From Paenibacillus lupini (lineage in GTDB: Bacteria; Bacillota; Bacilli; Paenibacillales; Paenibacillaceae), in NCBI RefSeq assembly GCF_011761355.1, contig NZ_JAASRW010000012.1, positions 62,001 to 126,000 of the forward strand: a DNA stretch of 64,000 bases, in the 5' to 3' direction. Position 1 is the first letter of the stretch, and every line of letters starts with the position of its first letter. Positions 25,301-34,925 of the stretch are shown piece after piece. The notes under the pieces are model-generated. The model was not told where the DNA came from. It did no database searches and saw nothing but the letters and a program-made list of their open reading frames with translations. The translations under genes and the position numbers were made by a program.

Positions 25301-26778
25301 CAGGCGGCAATATGCTAACTGGTCAGCGTTTTGGCATTGACGGTTATGCCAACGCCTCTATAGATTTTGACGATTTCAAAGTGATGGTGACCGGAGGAGC
25401 AAAGGCTGCGCCTGTGGGACTTGGAACCAGCAATGAAACAGCGGCAGGCGCTAAGGATGGCACCATCACCGGCGTGAACGCATCTATGGAATGGTCTTCG
25501 GATAATGGAAGCACCTGGTCCAATGTAGAGGGGGATACCCTGCACAATCTGGCTCCAGGGACTTATTGGGTTCGATATAGTGAGACCGATACCTATAAAG
25601 CGAGTCCCCATGTGGATCTGACCCTTACACCTTACAGCCAGCCGAATTCTGTCACGGGCGTGAGTCTAGACAAGACCAGCGTCCAGCTGTATACCAACCA
25701 TGGAAGCTCCACCGTCCAGCTCACCGCAAATGTGGAGCCTGCTGATGCAGCTAATAAGACGGTGATATGGAGCACATCAAATCCAGCAGTAGCTACTGTT
25801 GACGAAAACGGTCTTGTGAGCGTCCACACCTCCGGCACAGCTGTGATTACGGCAACGACGGCAGATGGCAGTTACACAGCGTCCTGCACGGTGACTTCGA
25901 CTGTATATACGACTGGCGGCGGAGAATCTAGCAGCTCTAATAATGAACATACCACTACCGTTAAGAACGAGGACGGCAGTACCACTATTATCGTCACGAA
26001 TAAAACAACCGGAACGGTGACCGAGCTGACCACTTGGCCTAATGGAGTTAAGGTGGAGACCATTACGACTTCCCTTGGGGAAGTAACAGCAAGCGTTGAT
26101 CTGCCAGAAGGAGTGGCAGAAGCGCGGATTACGATTCCTGTTAAGAATGCATCTGTCTCCACGGTAGCCTATACGGTAAGAGCAGACGGCTCTAAGAAAA
26201 TCATAGGGGACTCTGTTCTAACGGAAGACGGAATAAGTTTCGTAGCTAGAGGCGATATGAAGGTCAAACTGATGGATAACAAGATCACCTTCAAGGATGT
26301 GCCTGATAGCTACTGGGCGGCTGAAGCGATTGCCTTTACCGCCAGCCGAGAACTGTTCCTTGGAACAGGGAAAAATGTGTTTACTCCCAATGCATCTATG
26401 AGCCGCGCCATGCTCTTCACCGTATTGGCCCGGCTGAACGGCGTTGAGACCGAAGGCGGCATAAATTGGTACAGTAAGGCGCAAGAGTGGGCTATGACGG
26501 CCGGGATCAGCGACGGCAGTGCCCCGGAGGCTGGTATTACCCGGGAGCAATTGATCACTCTCCTGTACCGGTATGCTGGACAACCAGCTGTGAGTGATAG
26601 CAGCAAGAGTTTTGTGGACATTAGTAAAATTTCCACTTGGGCAAAGGAAGCCATGGATTGGGCTGTGGAGACGGGTATCTTGAACGGCAAGCCAGGGAAC
26701 CTTCTGGAGCCGGGCAGTATTGTCTCTCGGGCTGAAGTGTCTGCCATACTTGCGCGCTTTATAGCTTCGCGAATCTAG
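22324..26778 (+). CDS. SLH-anchored multidomain GH43 glycosidase (arabinofuranosidase/xylosidase type)
   Basis: This is a 1484-residue secreted protein with a signal peptide (about 1-29). GH43 five-blade domain: about 45-360, with catalytic Asp62 (GADPW), Asp179 (AIDGT) and Glu240 (NEGPE). CBM6/35-like domain: about 373-500 (YEAEAA start). Then two Big_2-like Ig domains, an Ig-like domain and a FIVAR-like helical segment (755-820). A LamG-like domain begins at about 825, followed by another Big_2 domain and three SLH repeats (from KDVPDSYWAAEAIAF to the end). GH43 enzymes remove arabinosyl or xylosyl units from arabinoxylan. SLH repeats bind pyruvylated wall polymer. The ATG at 22324 has GGGAGG 7 bases upstream. 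Its last 2 kb repeat in the next gene. Confidence 0.9.
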   Translation: MQRKRFRYLPLCLAVLLMLPQWSGAAAAAEPTSDTIDSLPASTTGGAEVSNFYNVIMQTGADPWVYKHTDGYYYNVFVNGSGINIRRSKTITGIDTGERSLAWTPVKDTMYSSDVWAPEMHYLKDTDGNYKWYIYFAADNGTNANHRMYVLENASDNPLTGTWEFKGKITDSTDRWAIDGTVMTVNDKQYFIWSGWEDTDGSFQNLYIAEMSDPRTISSERVLLSTPDHDWETSPGRINEGPEITIHGNTINLVYSANGSWTDSYCLGLITAKISDDLMNPSSWVKQDKPIFSSANGVYGPGHHSLTTSPDGSEDWIIYHSARWSGSGWTRNVHAQKFTWNADGTPNLGEPVDPNKPIAIPSGEPVRQRYEAEAALLVKDPSGETGPSVLRENTASDGKKITNIKNANDNVQFTVNVPEAGMYVLSVRNANGSSNGADASHILSVNGKSGANLNIVYSSSNRWGASTAKVYLQQGDNIIRFSKGNNTAEIDSMDVFKLDSSELVFDSPGYTLGLGESQGLPVYMVTGTTNSLIDSGVSFSSSNNEVVEINGAQIKGLKAGSATITAAYNGKAATATVIVAAEPKSVQSIAISGLVSILTSGMTKQLQLTANYNTYEVQEVTAGATYSSSSPDVAKVTDAGQVYDAQPGETVITAAYDGKEVTFNLTVTLDPSQLPQVLSQVKTPSGVTPRLPSVVDVDYKGEKSTAEVSWKLEGIDFNSLGIVHVPVLLTLNGEEIPSAVSVEVIPGWGLDEIVNQVRSRIDNFSYPLGEGLGSYSRSAYDALLAKLDHAEEISTDASLTEEQFNEERTSLAELEADLLGSLNSTQDGVFYNAYRDFSSDQTGKYPFGFNIEDMTNGATATVQEEDGNKFLRLTTTATAGKANLFLPYLDEVTAAADQRIVIEYRARLNTNFQYANGAMTRNDSGTSNYSMVTAFDTGKIMVQNGASKKSVLNYTLNTWYDIKMVANWDAKTYTVYINDDPVPVATDFIFRHTGGNMLTGQRFGIDGYANASIDFDDFKVMVTGGAKAAPVGLGTSNETAAGAKDGTITGVNASMEWSSDNGSTWSNVEGDTLHNLAPGTYWVRYSETDTYKASPHVDLTLTPYSQPNSVTGVSLDKTSVQLYTNHGSSTVQLTANVEPADAANKTVIWSTSNPAVATVDENGLVSVHTSGTAVITATTADGSYTASCTVTSTVYTTGGGESSSSNNEHTTTVKNEDGSTTIIVTNKTTGTVTELTTWPNGVKVETITTSLGEVTASVDLPEGVAEARITIPVKNASVSTVAYTVRADGSKKIIGDSVLTEDGISFVARGDMKVKLMDNKITFKDVPDSYWAAEAIAFTASRELFLGTGKNVFTPNASMSRAMLFTVLARLNGVETEGGINWYSKAQEWAMTAGISDGSAPEAGITREQLITLLYRYAGQPAVSDSSKSFVDISKISTWAKEAMDWAVETGILNGKPGNLLEPGSIVSRAEVSAILARFIASRI
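24795..26778 (+). repeat. 2-kb 3' segment shared with the GH115 gene (copy 1)
   Basis: This covers the LamG-like, Big_2 and SLH portions. It aligns with 30844-32827 at a constant offset of 6049 bp through to the stop codon, with long identical DNA stretches (for example around 25032-25120) and scattered substitutions. Confidence 0.9.
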
Positions 26779-26804
26779 TACAGCTTTTGAAAGATGCGGC
26801 ATGC

Positions 26805-26852
26805 GGATCTTGAGCAATCACAGCTTGAATAGCTGCTCAAGATCCGTTTTTT
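26805..26852 (+). terminator. Intrinsic terminator after the GH43 gene
   Basis: A perfect 12-bp stem GGATCTTGAGCA / TGCTCAAGATCC is followed by G and six T. The GH115 gene is therefore probably transcribed from its own promoter or by read-through. Confidence 0.9.
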
Positions 26853-26968
26853 GCGCGGGCCGATTGAATTGAATCAATGGAGCCTTCATCTAAGAAGAAA
26901 GGAGAATATAGGACAACTCTAGCAAAACAAAATATAAACTGAAACAAACCAAAAATGAGGTGAGTATA

Positions 26969-29900
26969 GTGATCAGATATACAAGACGTGTGATTGCTGT
27001 AATGATCATGATTTCGCTTTTTGTCGGGATGATGCCCGCCTATGCAGCCAATATTCCACCATCTGAGAGCGAAGGAATGGTTCAGGAAACGGGAGACATT
27101 GGAGATTTCCCTGTTGCAGTTAACGGAACGTCAGCGAGCATCTGGGTGGATGCTGCGGAGGAAACCCCGGTCACACGAGTGGTGAACGACTTGAAGGATG
27201 ACATCAAGCGAGTCACCAATCTGGATGCCAATGTGAGCAGCGAGGCCACCTTGCCCCAAGGTCCCGTCGTGATCGTGGGCACATTAGCTGACAGTACACA
27301 AATTAAGGCGCTGGTGAGCGAAGGGAAAATCACCGCAAATGAAGTAAGCGCTATCAAAGATAAATGGGAAGCCTACTTAATCAAGGTGGTGGATGAGAAT
27401 ACCCTGGTCATAGCAGGATCAGATTCTCGAGGAGCCATTTTTGGCGTATATGAGCTTTCGGAGCGTATGGGGGTTAGCCCCTGGTATTTTTTTGCTGACA
27501 CAGCCATCAAAACCAAGAGTGCCGTATATGTAGCTGCTGATACTTCCGTTACAGATATGCCTGATGTGAAGTACCGCGGTGTTTTCCTCAATGATGAAGA
27601 GAAGCTTGGCCGCTGGGCTAAGGAAGTATTCAAAGACCCGGATAATATGGGGCCCAAAACATATGCCAAGATTTTTGAGCTTATTTTACGATTAAAGGGT
27701 AACTACATCTGGGCAGCCATGCATGTCAATTCCATTAACAATGTACCGGGTAATATTGATCTGGTGAAGGAATACGGCATCGTGCTTGGTTCCAGTCACC
27801 CCGATATGCTCCTGCGGACGAACACGCACGAGTGGGATGCTTGGAAACAGGACTATGCCAAGAAGAAGGGTGTTAATCCGGACTCGATCGAATATGACTA
27901 CACGGTAAGCAAGGATGCTGTGCTCCAGTACTGGCGGGAAAGCATTGAAAGCCATAAAGACATCGATGCGCAATGGACACTGGGGATGCGGGGCATACAT
28001 GACGAAGCTTTCAGTGTGAAAAATCTGATGGAGCCTGCCTATGGTCACCTGGGTGCTGATCTTGATGAGCGGAAGGCTGGACTGATGAATGAGATCATCC
28101 GGGAGCAGCAGAAGATGCTTAAAGAGATATTAGGCCAGGAAAAATACGATAATTCGTTCCAGGCGTTTATCCCTTACAAGGAAGTTCTTCCGATCTATAA
28201 TCATCCCAAATTTGATTTGCCCGAGAATGTGACCGTGATCTGGTGCGACGATAATCACGGAATAATGCGGAGAATGCCGGATGCAACAGAACGTTCACGC
28301 GAAGGCGGACATGGATTATACGATCACGTTTCCTACTGGGCTCCTGCTGACCAAAGCTATACGTGGCTCAATTCGATCCCTCTTTCCTTAATGGGGGAGG
28401 AGCTTAGTAAGTCCTGGGATCATAATATTCGAAAGTCCTGGATACTGAATATAGGCGATATCAAGCCGCAGGAAGCCGAGATGACTTTCTTTATCCGTTA
28501 CGGATGGGACGTTGAGAAGTACAAGAACAATTCCGAGCAATTTTTGAAAGATTGGATAGGTGAACATTTCGGCAGTTCGTATAGTGACGAGACAGCTGAC
28601 ATTCTTACAACTTTCTATCAGCAAACCAACGTTCGCAAGCTTGAGCACATGCAGGTTGGCGTATTCAACCAGACACAATACGGGGATGAGAGTGCGAAGC
28701 GCATGGCGGTATACCAGGATTTATTCAACCGCACCGCGGCTATCTATAATGCGCTGCCAGAAGAGCAAAAGCTGAGCTACTATGAAATGGTGCAATCCAA
28801 AATTAATTGGGCCTATTATGTCAATAAAGCCTACTATTACGCGGATAGAAGCAATCTGGCTTACGATCAAGGCAGGATGGCTTCCGCCGATGCGTTTCTC
28901 AAGCTTTCAAAAGAGGCCGATCTGGCAAAGAAAGAGGAAATTGAGCGATATAGCACGATGGCAGACGGCAAGTGGAAGGGGTTCATAGATCCAGAGAATG
29001 CGGCACCTCCGGTCATTAACCAGCTTCCTCCCGGAACGCCGGCGCTGGTGCTGGGGGAACCGTCCTTGGGTGTGGTTGTACAAGGAGAGAATATACCGCA
29101 GGAGAACTCCAAGCTAGTCTTCTCCCCTTATAATCAAGACGCTAAATTCATCGACATCTTCAATAAGGGAGCAGGCAGCATCAATTGGACTACCTCGGCC
29201 GATCAGCCTTGGGTACAACTCTCCTCTGCAGCCGGTACCATAAGCGATGAGACTCGCCTCTACGTCATGATTGATGAGATGGAAGCCCACAAAGGAGAAA
29301 CAGCAACGATTACGATTACCGATACTGCAGCACACACGGTCAAGACCATTCAAGTGGCGATTGAAAATCCGGCATTAGCCCTGTCTGAAATCCAGGGGTA
29401 CGCAGAGGCCGATGGCTATGTTTCGATTGAAGCTGAGCATTACAGCCACTCGAACACGAGCGGCAATAAGAATTGGGAAGTTATGCATGACCTAGGTCGT
29501 GCTGGCGGCGATGTCGTACGTGCATACGACCCTGATCTAGACGCTGTAGATGAAGCTGCGATAACCTCGAGTGCTCCAAGCCTGGAGTATGATATCAACC
29601 TAACCTCTTCGGGTCAGTTTCCGCTTGAGATCTACCGGATTCCCACGCTCAATTCAAAGGGGCAAGTACGCTTTGCTGTATCGGTGGATGACGATTCCCC
29701 GATTATCGTGGAATCGGCCGCAGCCGATGAGGGACAAGGCACGGTCTGGGTAAATAACCTTTTCCATATGATCGAGAAGCATGTGGTCGCTTTGCCTGCA
29801 CTGACAGCAGGCAAACATACTATTAAGTTATGGATGGTAGACAGCTTTATTATGATTGACAAGATGGTGCTGTACACCGATCCAGAAGGCGTCATTCCTA

Positions 29901-32827
29901 CGGAGCTTGGACCTGACGAGAGTTATCACAATGAATACAATACGACGTTCAGCCCGGGCACTGATCTTTTGCCATGGACTTCAACAGTATCTGAACCAAA
30001 AAACATCCCGGCTGGCTGGGGAGCTGGCGCTTTTGTTGAAGCGGGTGGAACAGTAGGCCTTGAGGCCGAGTATGCCATGGAACACGTGCTTGAATCCGCA
30101 AGTCAGATTACGGATGACATGAAGGCGTATACCGTTTCTAAGGAAGAACAGGCAACCGCAGCAGGAAAGATTGCTAATGCGTGGCGTCTCACCCAATCAG
30201 ACACAGGCATGGCGATGCGCCTTCCCGACCTGGGCGGGCAGTGGACAGACGATGCCGACTTCCCCGTATCGAGTCCGGAATTGACGTATAAGATCGATTT
30301 TACAAATATCGGCGACTACAATGTTTGGGTGCGCTGGCGTTATGTGGACAATGCATCCGACTCCATTCGCGGCGGTTTGGACGGAAGTAACGGTAATTTC
30401 TCGACAGCAGTCTTTTTCAGCAATGATCTGGATGAGAAATGGCACTGGAAAAACGTAGGCAAAGTTAACGTCGCCACAGCGGACGAGCATGCTTTCAGTC
30501 TGTGGATGCGCGAGGACGGTCTGTATATCGATCGCATCTACCTGACGATGAGCGGCGAAACCCCAACTGATGCCCTCTGGAACCCCTCCCTCCGGACGGA
30601 AAGTACTGTGGGACAGAGGCTTCAAGCAACTGTGGATGCAAAACGCGCCGGGATGTCCGGAATCTCTTATCCATTAGGCGATGCTCTTGGTCAATACAGC
30701 CAGGCTGCTTATGACTCCTTACTCAGTGCGCTGAACGCAGCGGATGCGTTGGCCAAGAAAGTTACGACTACGGAGAAGCAAGCAGACGATGCCCTGAATG
30801 CCATTACTGTCGCTGAGTCAGCTCTGTCCGACTCTCTCGTCCTTACACAGGATGGCGTGAGCTATAATGCTTACCGGGATTTTTCTGGCGATGAAGCGGG
30901 AGAAGTTCCTTACGGCTTTAATGCCGAAGACCTGACCAATGGCGCTGCCACTACTGTACAGGAAGAAGACGAGAATAAATTCCTTCGACTGACCACCACC
31001 GCTACTTCGGGCAAAGCTAATTTATTTCTGCCCTATATGGATGAGGTGACGGCTACGGGGGATCAGCGGATCGTCATTGAATATCGCGCCAGATTAAACA
31101 CCAACTTCCAGTACGCCAATGGTGCCATGACGAGGAATGACAGCGGTACTAGCAACTATTCAATGGTCACGGCTTTTGATACAAGTAAAATAATGGTGCA
31201 AAATGGAGCCTCCAAGAAGTCCGTCCTAAACTACGCACTAAATACCTGGTACAGCATTAAAATGGTGGCAAACTGGGATGCCAAGACGTATACCGTCTAT
31301 ATCAACGATGATCCTGTTCCCGTAGCTACTGATTTCATTTTCCGCCATACAGGCGGCAGCAAACTGACCGGACAGCGGTTTGGCATCGACGGCTACGCCA
31401 ACGCGTCAATTGACTTTGACGACTTCAAAGTGATGGTTACTGGAGGAGCGAAGGCTGCTCCCGAGGGACTTGGGACAATGAATGAAACAGAGGCAGGAGC
31501 GAATGATGGACGCATCACCGGCGTGAATGCATCCATGGAATGGTCCTCCAATAACGGAGGTACATGGTCAAACGTAGAGGGGGATGTCCTATCGAATCTG
31601 TCTCCGGGAATCTATTGGATTCGATACCGTGAGACCGATACTTATAAAGCGAGTCCCCATGTGGAGCTGACCCTTACACCTTACAGCCAGCCGAATTCTG
31701 TCACCGGCGTGAGTCTAGACAAGACCAGCGTCCAGCTGTATACCAACTATGGAAGCACTACCGTCCAGCTCACTGCAAATGTGGAGCCTGCTGATGCAGC
31801 TAATAAGACGGTGACATGGACTACATCAAATCCGGCTGTAGCTACTGTTGACGAAAACGGTCTTGTGAGTGTCCATACCCCCGGCACAGCTGTGATTATG
31901 GTTACGACTGCAGATGGCAGTTACACAGCGTCCTGCACGGTGATTTCGACTGTATATACCACTGGCGGCGGAGAATCTAGCAGCTCTAATAACGAACATA
32001 CCACTACCGTTAAGAACGAGGACGGCAGTACCACTATTATCGTCACGAATAATACAACCGAAACGGTGACCGAGCTGACCACTTGGCCTAATGGAGTTAG
32101 GGTGGAGACCATTACGACTTCCCTTGGGGAAGTAACAGCGAGCGTCGATCTGCCCGAAGGAGTGGCAAAAGCACGGATTACAATTCCCGCTAAGAATGCA
32201 TCTACTTCCACTGTAGCCTATATGGTCAGAGCAGACGGATCCAGGAAAATCATAGGGGACTCTGTTCTAACGGAAGACGGAATAAGTTTCACAGCCAGAG
32301 GCGATACGAAGGTCAAACTGATAGACAACAAGATCAGCTTCACGGATGTGCCTGATAGCTACTGGGCGGCTGAAGCCATTGCCTTTACCGCCAGTCGAGA
32401 ACTGTTCCTTGGAACAGGGAAAAATGTGTTTACTCCCAATGCATCCATGAGTCGCGCCATGCTCTTCACCGTGCTAGCCCGGCTGAACGGCGTTGAGACC
32501 GAAGGCGGCGTAAATTGGTACAGCAAGGCGCAAGAGTGGGCTATGACTGCCGGGATCAGCGACGGCAGCACCCCGGAGGCTGGCATTACTCGGGAGCAGC
32601 TGATCACTCTCCTGTACCGGTATGCCGGACAACCAGCTGTGAGTGATAACAGCAAGAACTTTGCGGACATTAGTGCAATTTCCGCTTGGGCAAAGGAAGC
32701 CATGGATTGGGCTGTGGAGACGGGTATCCTGAACGGCAAGCCAGGAAACCTTCTGGAGCCTGGCAATGTTGTCACTCGGGCTGAAGTGTCCACCATACTT
32801 GCACGTTTTATAGCTTGGCGAAACTAG
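26969..32827 (+). CDS. SLH-anchored GH115 alpha-glucuronidase, multidomain
   Basis: This is a 1952-residue secreted protein with a signal peptide ending near AYAAN. GH115 catalytic region: about 40-680, with PDVKYRGVFLNDE, LKGNYIWAAMHVNS, GSSHPDMLLRTNTHEW and VIWCDDNHGIMRR. GH115_C-like beta domain: about 810-970 (SIEAEHYSH). A second carbohydrate-binding-like domain: 1026-1207. Then a FIVAR-like segment, LamG-like domain, Big_2 and three C-terminal SLH repeats. GH115 enzymes release (4-O-methyl)glucuronic acid from internal and terminal xylose of glucuronoxylan. The GTG at 26969 is selected because GAGGTGA sits 5 bases upstream; the in-frame GTG at 26960 lies inside that site. Confidence 0.92.
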   Translation: MIRYTRRVIAVMIMISLFVGMMPAYAANIPPSESEGMVQETGDIGDFPVAVNGTSASIWVDAAEETPVTRVVNDLKDDIKRVTNLDANVSSEATLPQGPVVIVGTLADSTQIKALVSEGKITANEVSAIKDKWEAYLIKVVDENTLVIAGSDSRGAIFGVYELSERMGVSPWYFFADTAIKTKSAVYVAADTSVTDMPDVKYRGVFLNDEEKLGRWAKEVFKDPDNMGPKTYAKIFELILRLKGNYIWAAMHVNSINNVPGNIDLVKEYGIVLGSSHPDMLLRTNTHEWDAWKQDYAKKKGVNPDSIEYDYTVSKDAVLQYWRESIESHKDIDAQWTLGMRGIHDEAFSVKNLMEPAYGHLGADLDERKAGLMNEIIREQQKMLKEILGQEKYDNSFQAFIPYKEVLPIYNHPKFDLPENVTVIWCDDNHGIMRRMPDATERSREGGHGLYDHVSYWAPADQSYTWLNSIPLSLMGEELSKSWDHNIRKSWILNIGDIKPQEAEMTFFIRYGWDVEKYKNNSEQFLKDWIGEHFGSSYSDETADILTTFYQQTNVRKLEHMQVGVFNQTQYGDESAKRMAVYQDLFNRTAAIYNALPEEQKLSYYEMVQSKINWAYYVNKAYYYADRSNLAYDQGRMASADAFLKLSKEADLAKKEEIERYSTMADGKWKGFIDPENAAPPVINQLPPGTPALVLGEPSLGVVVQGENIPQENSKLVFSPYNQDAKFIDIFNKGAGSINWTTSADQPWVQLSSAAGTISDETRLYVMIDEMEAHKGETATITITDTAAHTVKTIQVAIENPALALSEIQGYAEADGYVSIEAEHYSHSNTSGNKNWEVMHDLGRAGGDVVRAYDPDLDAVDEAAITSSAPSLEYDINLTSSGQFPLEIYRIPTLNSKGQVRFAVSVDDDSPIIVESAAADEGQGTVWVNNLFHMIEKHVVALPALTAGKHTIKLWMVDSFIMIDKMVLYTDPEGVIPTELGPDESYHNEYNTTFSPGTDLLPWTSTVSEPKNIPAGWGAGAFVEAGGTVGLEAEYAMEHVLESASQITDDMKAYTVSKEEQATAAGKIANAWRLTQSDTGMAMRLPDLGGQWTDDADFPVSSPELTYKIDFTNIGDYNVWVRWRYVDNASDSIRGGLDGSNGNFSTAVFFSNDLDEKWHWKNVGKVNVATADEHAFSLWMREDGLYIDRIYLTMSGETPTDALWNPSLRTESTVGQRLQATVDAKRAGMSGISYPLGDALGQYSQAAYDSLLSALNAADALAKKVTTTEKQADDALNAITVAESALSDSLVLTQDGVSYNAYRDFSGDEAGEVPYGFNAEDLTNGAATTVQEEDENKFLRLTTTATSGKANLFLPYMDEVTATGDQRIVIEYRARLNTNFQYANGAMTRNDSGTSNYSMVTAFDTSKIMVQNGASKKSVLNYALNTWYSIKMVANWDAKTYTVYINDDPVPVATDFIFRHTGGSKLTGQRFGIDGYANASIDFDDFKVMVTGGAKAAPEGLGTMNETEAGANDGRITGVNASMEWSSNNGGTWSNVEGDVLSNLSPGIYWIRYRETDTYKASPHVELTLTPYSQPNSVTGVSLDKTSVQLYTNYGSTTVQLTANVEPADAANKTVTWTTSNPAVATVDENGLVSVHTPGTAVIMVTTADGSYTASCTVISTVYTTGGGESSSSNNEHTTTVKNEDGSTTIIVTNNTTETVTELTTWPNGVRVETITTSLGEVTASVDLPEGVAKARITIPAKNASTSTVAYMVRADGSRKIIGDSVLTEDGISFTARGDTKVKLIDNKISFTDVPDSYWAAEAIAFTASRELFLGTGKNVFTPNASMSRAMLFTVLARLNGVETEGGVNWYSKAQEWAMTAGISDGSTPEAGITREQLITLLYRYAGQPAVSDNSKNFADISAISAWAKEAMDWAVETGILNGKPGNLLEPGNVVTRAEVSTILARFIAWRN
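30844..32827 (+). repeat. 2-kb 3' segment shared with the GH43 gene (copy 2)
   Basis: This is the partner of 24795-26778 at constant offset. It includes the LamG-like, Big_2 and three SLH domains. The FIVAR-like segment upstream is related in protein sequence but clearly diverged in DNA. Confidence 0.9.
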
Positions 32828-32840
32828 TGAAATGAAAAAA

Positions 32841-32888
32841 ACCAAGGAGTCAGGGGGCGGGTTGTTACCGCCCGGCTCCTTGGTTTTT
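32841..32888 (+). terminator. Intrinsic terminator after the GH115 gene
   Basis: ACCAAGGAG...CTCCTTGGT with an inner GGCGG/CCGCC stem is followed by five T. Confidence 0.9.
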
Positions 32889-33031
32889 CTATGCTCAGTT
32901 CTGACTGGTATATATCAGCCACCATTTTAAGTTATTACCAAATTCATTTAAATGAGTACATTTTCTAAATTTCCCCGGAAGATATAATGAAAACATGAGA
33001 GCTCCTTAATACAGCCGGAGGGATGAGAGAA

Positions 33032-33982
33032 ATGAAAGCGGTTTTAGACCAATCTCGAGAGTACGCTGCAACCAAGAAGAAAAACAAATTTCTGCACAAC
33101 ATCAAAAGAGACGCATGGTTATACCTCCTCTTGCTGATGCCCTTTGCATATATCCTGATCTTCAAGTATGCCCCGATCTATGGCGTGATTATGGCATTCC
33201 AGGATTATAACATCTTTGCAGGAATTAAGGGGAGCGAATGGGTAGGACTAGATGTGTTCCAGTTTATTTTCCAGCAGGACAGCTTCTACCGTGCGCTCAA
33301 GAATACGCTGGCCCTGAATGTTTATGACTTAATCGCTGGATTCCCGGCACCTATTATTCTTGCGATTTTGCTCAATGAAGTAAGAATGGCAAAATTCAAG
33401 AAAATCACACAGACCGTGTTATATCTGCCTCACTTTTTATCCTGGGTTATTATAGGCGGTATGGTCTATCTGATGTTCTCTAACAGCGGCATGGTCAACA
33501 CGTTCTTGGCTAGTCTAGGTTTAGACAAGATAGAGTTTCTATCGCAGAAAATACCTTGGTTAGTCACTTATATCTCCGTTGGCGTATGGCAGCATATCGG
33601 TTGGGGCACGATCATCTATTTGGCGGCTATGACCGGAATCAATAAGGAATTGTATGAGGCTTCCGATATTGATGGCTGCAGCAGGTTTCGCCAAATATGG
33701 CATATTACACTGCCAGGCATTAAATCAACGATCAATATTTTGCTGATTCTCCAAATTGGCAGAATGGTTTCCATCGGGTTCGATCGTCCCTTTGTTATGG
33801 GGAATTCACTGGTTAGCGAATATTCGGATGTTATTAGTACTTTCGTATACAGAGTGGGTATTAGTTCGGGGGATTTCTCCCAGGCAACAGCGGTAGGGTT
33901 GTTCCAATCCGTTATTGGCTTGATCCTGCTGCTTGCTGCTAACTATATCGCGAAAAAATTGGGTGAGGATGGGATATGGTGA
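33032..33982 (+). CDS. Oligosaccharide ABC permease, LplB-like
   Basis: This is a 316-residue permease. The amphipathic N terminus is followed by six membrane segments, starting LYLLLLMPFAYILIFKYAPI and YGVIMAFQDYN. The EAA loop reads ELYEASDIDGCSRFRQIWHI. The inner ATG at 33032 is 9 bases from GGAGGG, whereas the ATG at 33023 directly abuts it. The downstream permease overlaps its stop by 7 bp. LplB/YtcP/LplA-type importers take up aldouronate or other xylan-derived oligosaccharides in Paenibacillus; the position after GH43 and GH115 supports that here. Confidence 0.9.
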   Translation: MKAVLDQSREYAATKKKNKFLHNIKRDAWLYLLLLMPFAYILIFKYAPIYGVIMAFQDYNIFAGIKGSEWVGLDVFQFIFQQDSFYRALKNTLALNVYDLIAGFPAPIILAILLNEVRMAKFKKITQTVLYLPHFLSWVIIGGMVYLMFSNSGMVNTFLASLGLDKIEFLSQKIPWLVTYISVGVWQHIGWGTIIYLAAMTGINKELYEASDIDGCSRFRQIWHITLPGIKSTINILLILQIGRMVSIGFDRPFVMGNSLVSEYSDVISTFVYRVGISSGDFSQATAVGLFQSVIGLILLLAANYIAKKLGEDGIW

Positions 33983-34872
33983 GTATGGCGGGCAGTATGG
34001 GCAAAAGGAAAAAAATGAGTTTAGCAGATATCTTGATTATCGTATTTATTGTAGCATTGTCCTTTACATGTATCGTGCCGTTCCTATATATGATTGCGCT
34101 TTCCCTAAGCTCCAACGAAGCGATTATTTCCCAAAAAGTAGGACTGTGGCCGGTAGGCTTCACATTAGAAACATACAAAACCATCTTAAGTGATGTAGAG
34201 ATGCTTTATTCGCTTGGATACAGTATTGTACTTACAATTATGTACACTGCGGTATGTATGTTTCTGACCATTTGCGGAGCGTATCCGTTAACAAAGAAAC
34301 GGCTGATGGGAAGAAGCTTTATATTGTCAGCTTTGGTCTTCACTATGTATTTCAGCGGCGGTTTGATTCCCTCTTATATGCTGGTTAAAAATCTAGGCAT
34401 GATGAATACGGTGTGGAGCTTGGTTTTGCCAGGCGCTATGAGCGTGTTTAACTTAATCATTCTGAAGACCTTCTTCACCAACCTTCCGGAGAGTCTGGAG
34501 GAATCGGCTGCCATTGACGGGTGTTCGGATCTGGGTATTCTCATCAAGATTGTACTTCCTCTGTCGCTGCCTTCGATCGCCACATTAAGCCTCTTCTATG
34601 CGGTGGATAGATGGAACGGATTCCAGGATGCTTTGTTCTATATAACAGATAAAAATCTGTATCCTTTGCAATTGAAGCTGTATCAGATCATTTCGGCCAA
34701 TCAGCAGCTGGACAGCCAACAAGGAGGAGAAGGAAGTGTCGGCGCCTTCATTGTACCGGAGTCTCTGAAAGCGGCCAGCGTTATGTTTACAACCATCCCG
34801 ATTCTGCTCATCTATCCCAAACTGCAGAAGTATTTCGTAGATGGTGTGATGACGGGAGCTATCAAGGGCTGA
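33976..34872 (+). CDS. Oligosaccharide ABC permease, YtcP-like
   Basis: This 298-residue partner permease has about six membrane helices and the EAA loop ESLEESAAIDGCSDLGILIK. It ends with the family-typical YPKLQKYFVDGVMTGAIKG (here QKYFVDGVMTGAIKG). It overlaps the upstream permease and is coupled to it. No ATPase is encoded nearby, so it should use a shared MsmX-like ATPase. Confidence 0.92.
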   Translation: MVSMAGSMGKRKKMSLADILIIVFIVALSFTCIVPFLYMIALSLSSNEAIISQKVGLWPVGFTLETYKTILSDVEMLYSLGYSIVLTIMYTAVCMFLTICGAYPLTKKRLMGRSFILSALVFTMYFSGGLIPSYMLVKNLGMMNTVWSLVLPGAMSVFNLIILKTFFTNLPESLEESAAIDGCSDLGILIKIVLPLSLPSIATLSLFYAVDRWNGFQDALFYITDKNLYPLQLKLYQIISANQQLDSQQGGEGSVGAFIVPESLKAASVMFTTIPILLIYPKLQKYFVDGVMTGAIKG

Positions 34873-34925
34873 TAGGGATACAGACAAGGATGAAAGGGGT
34901 GATTCCCGGGCTGGTGGATGGTGGA

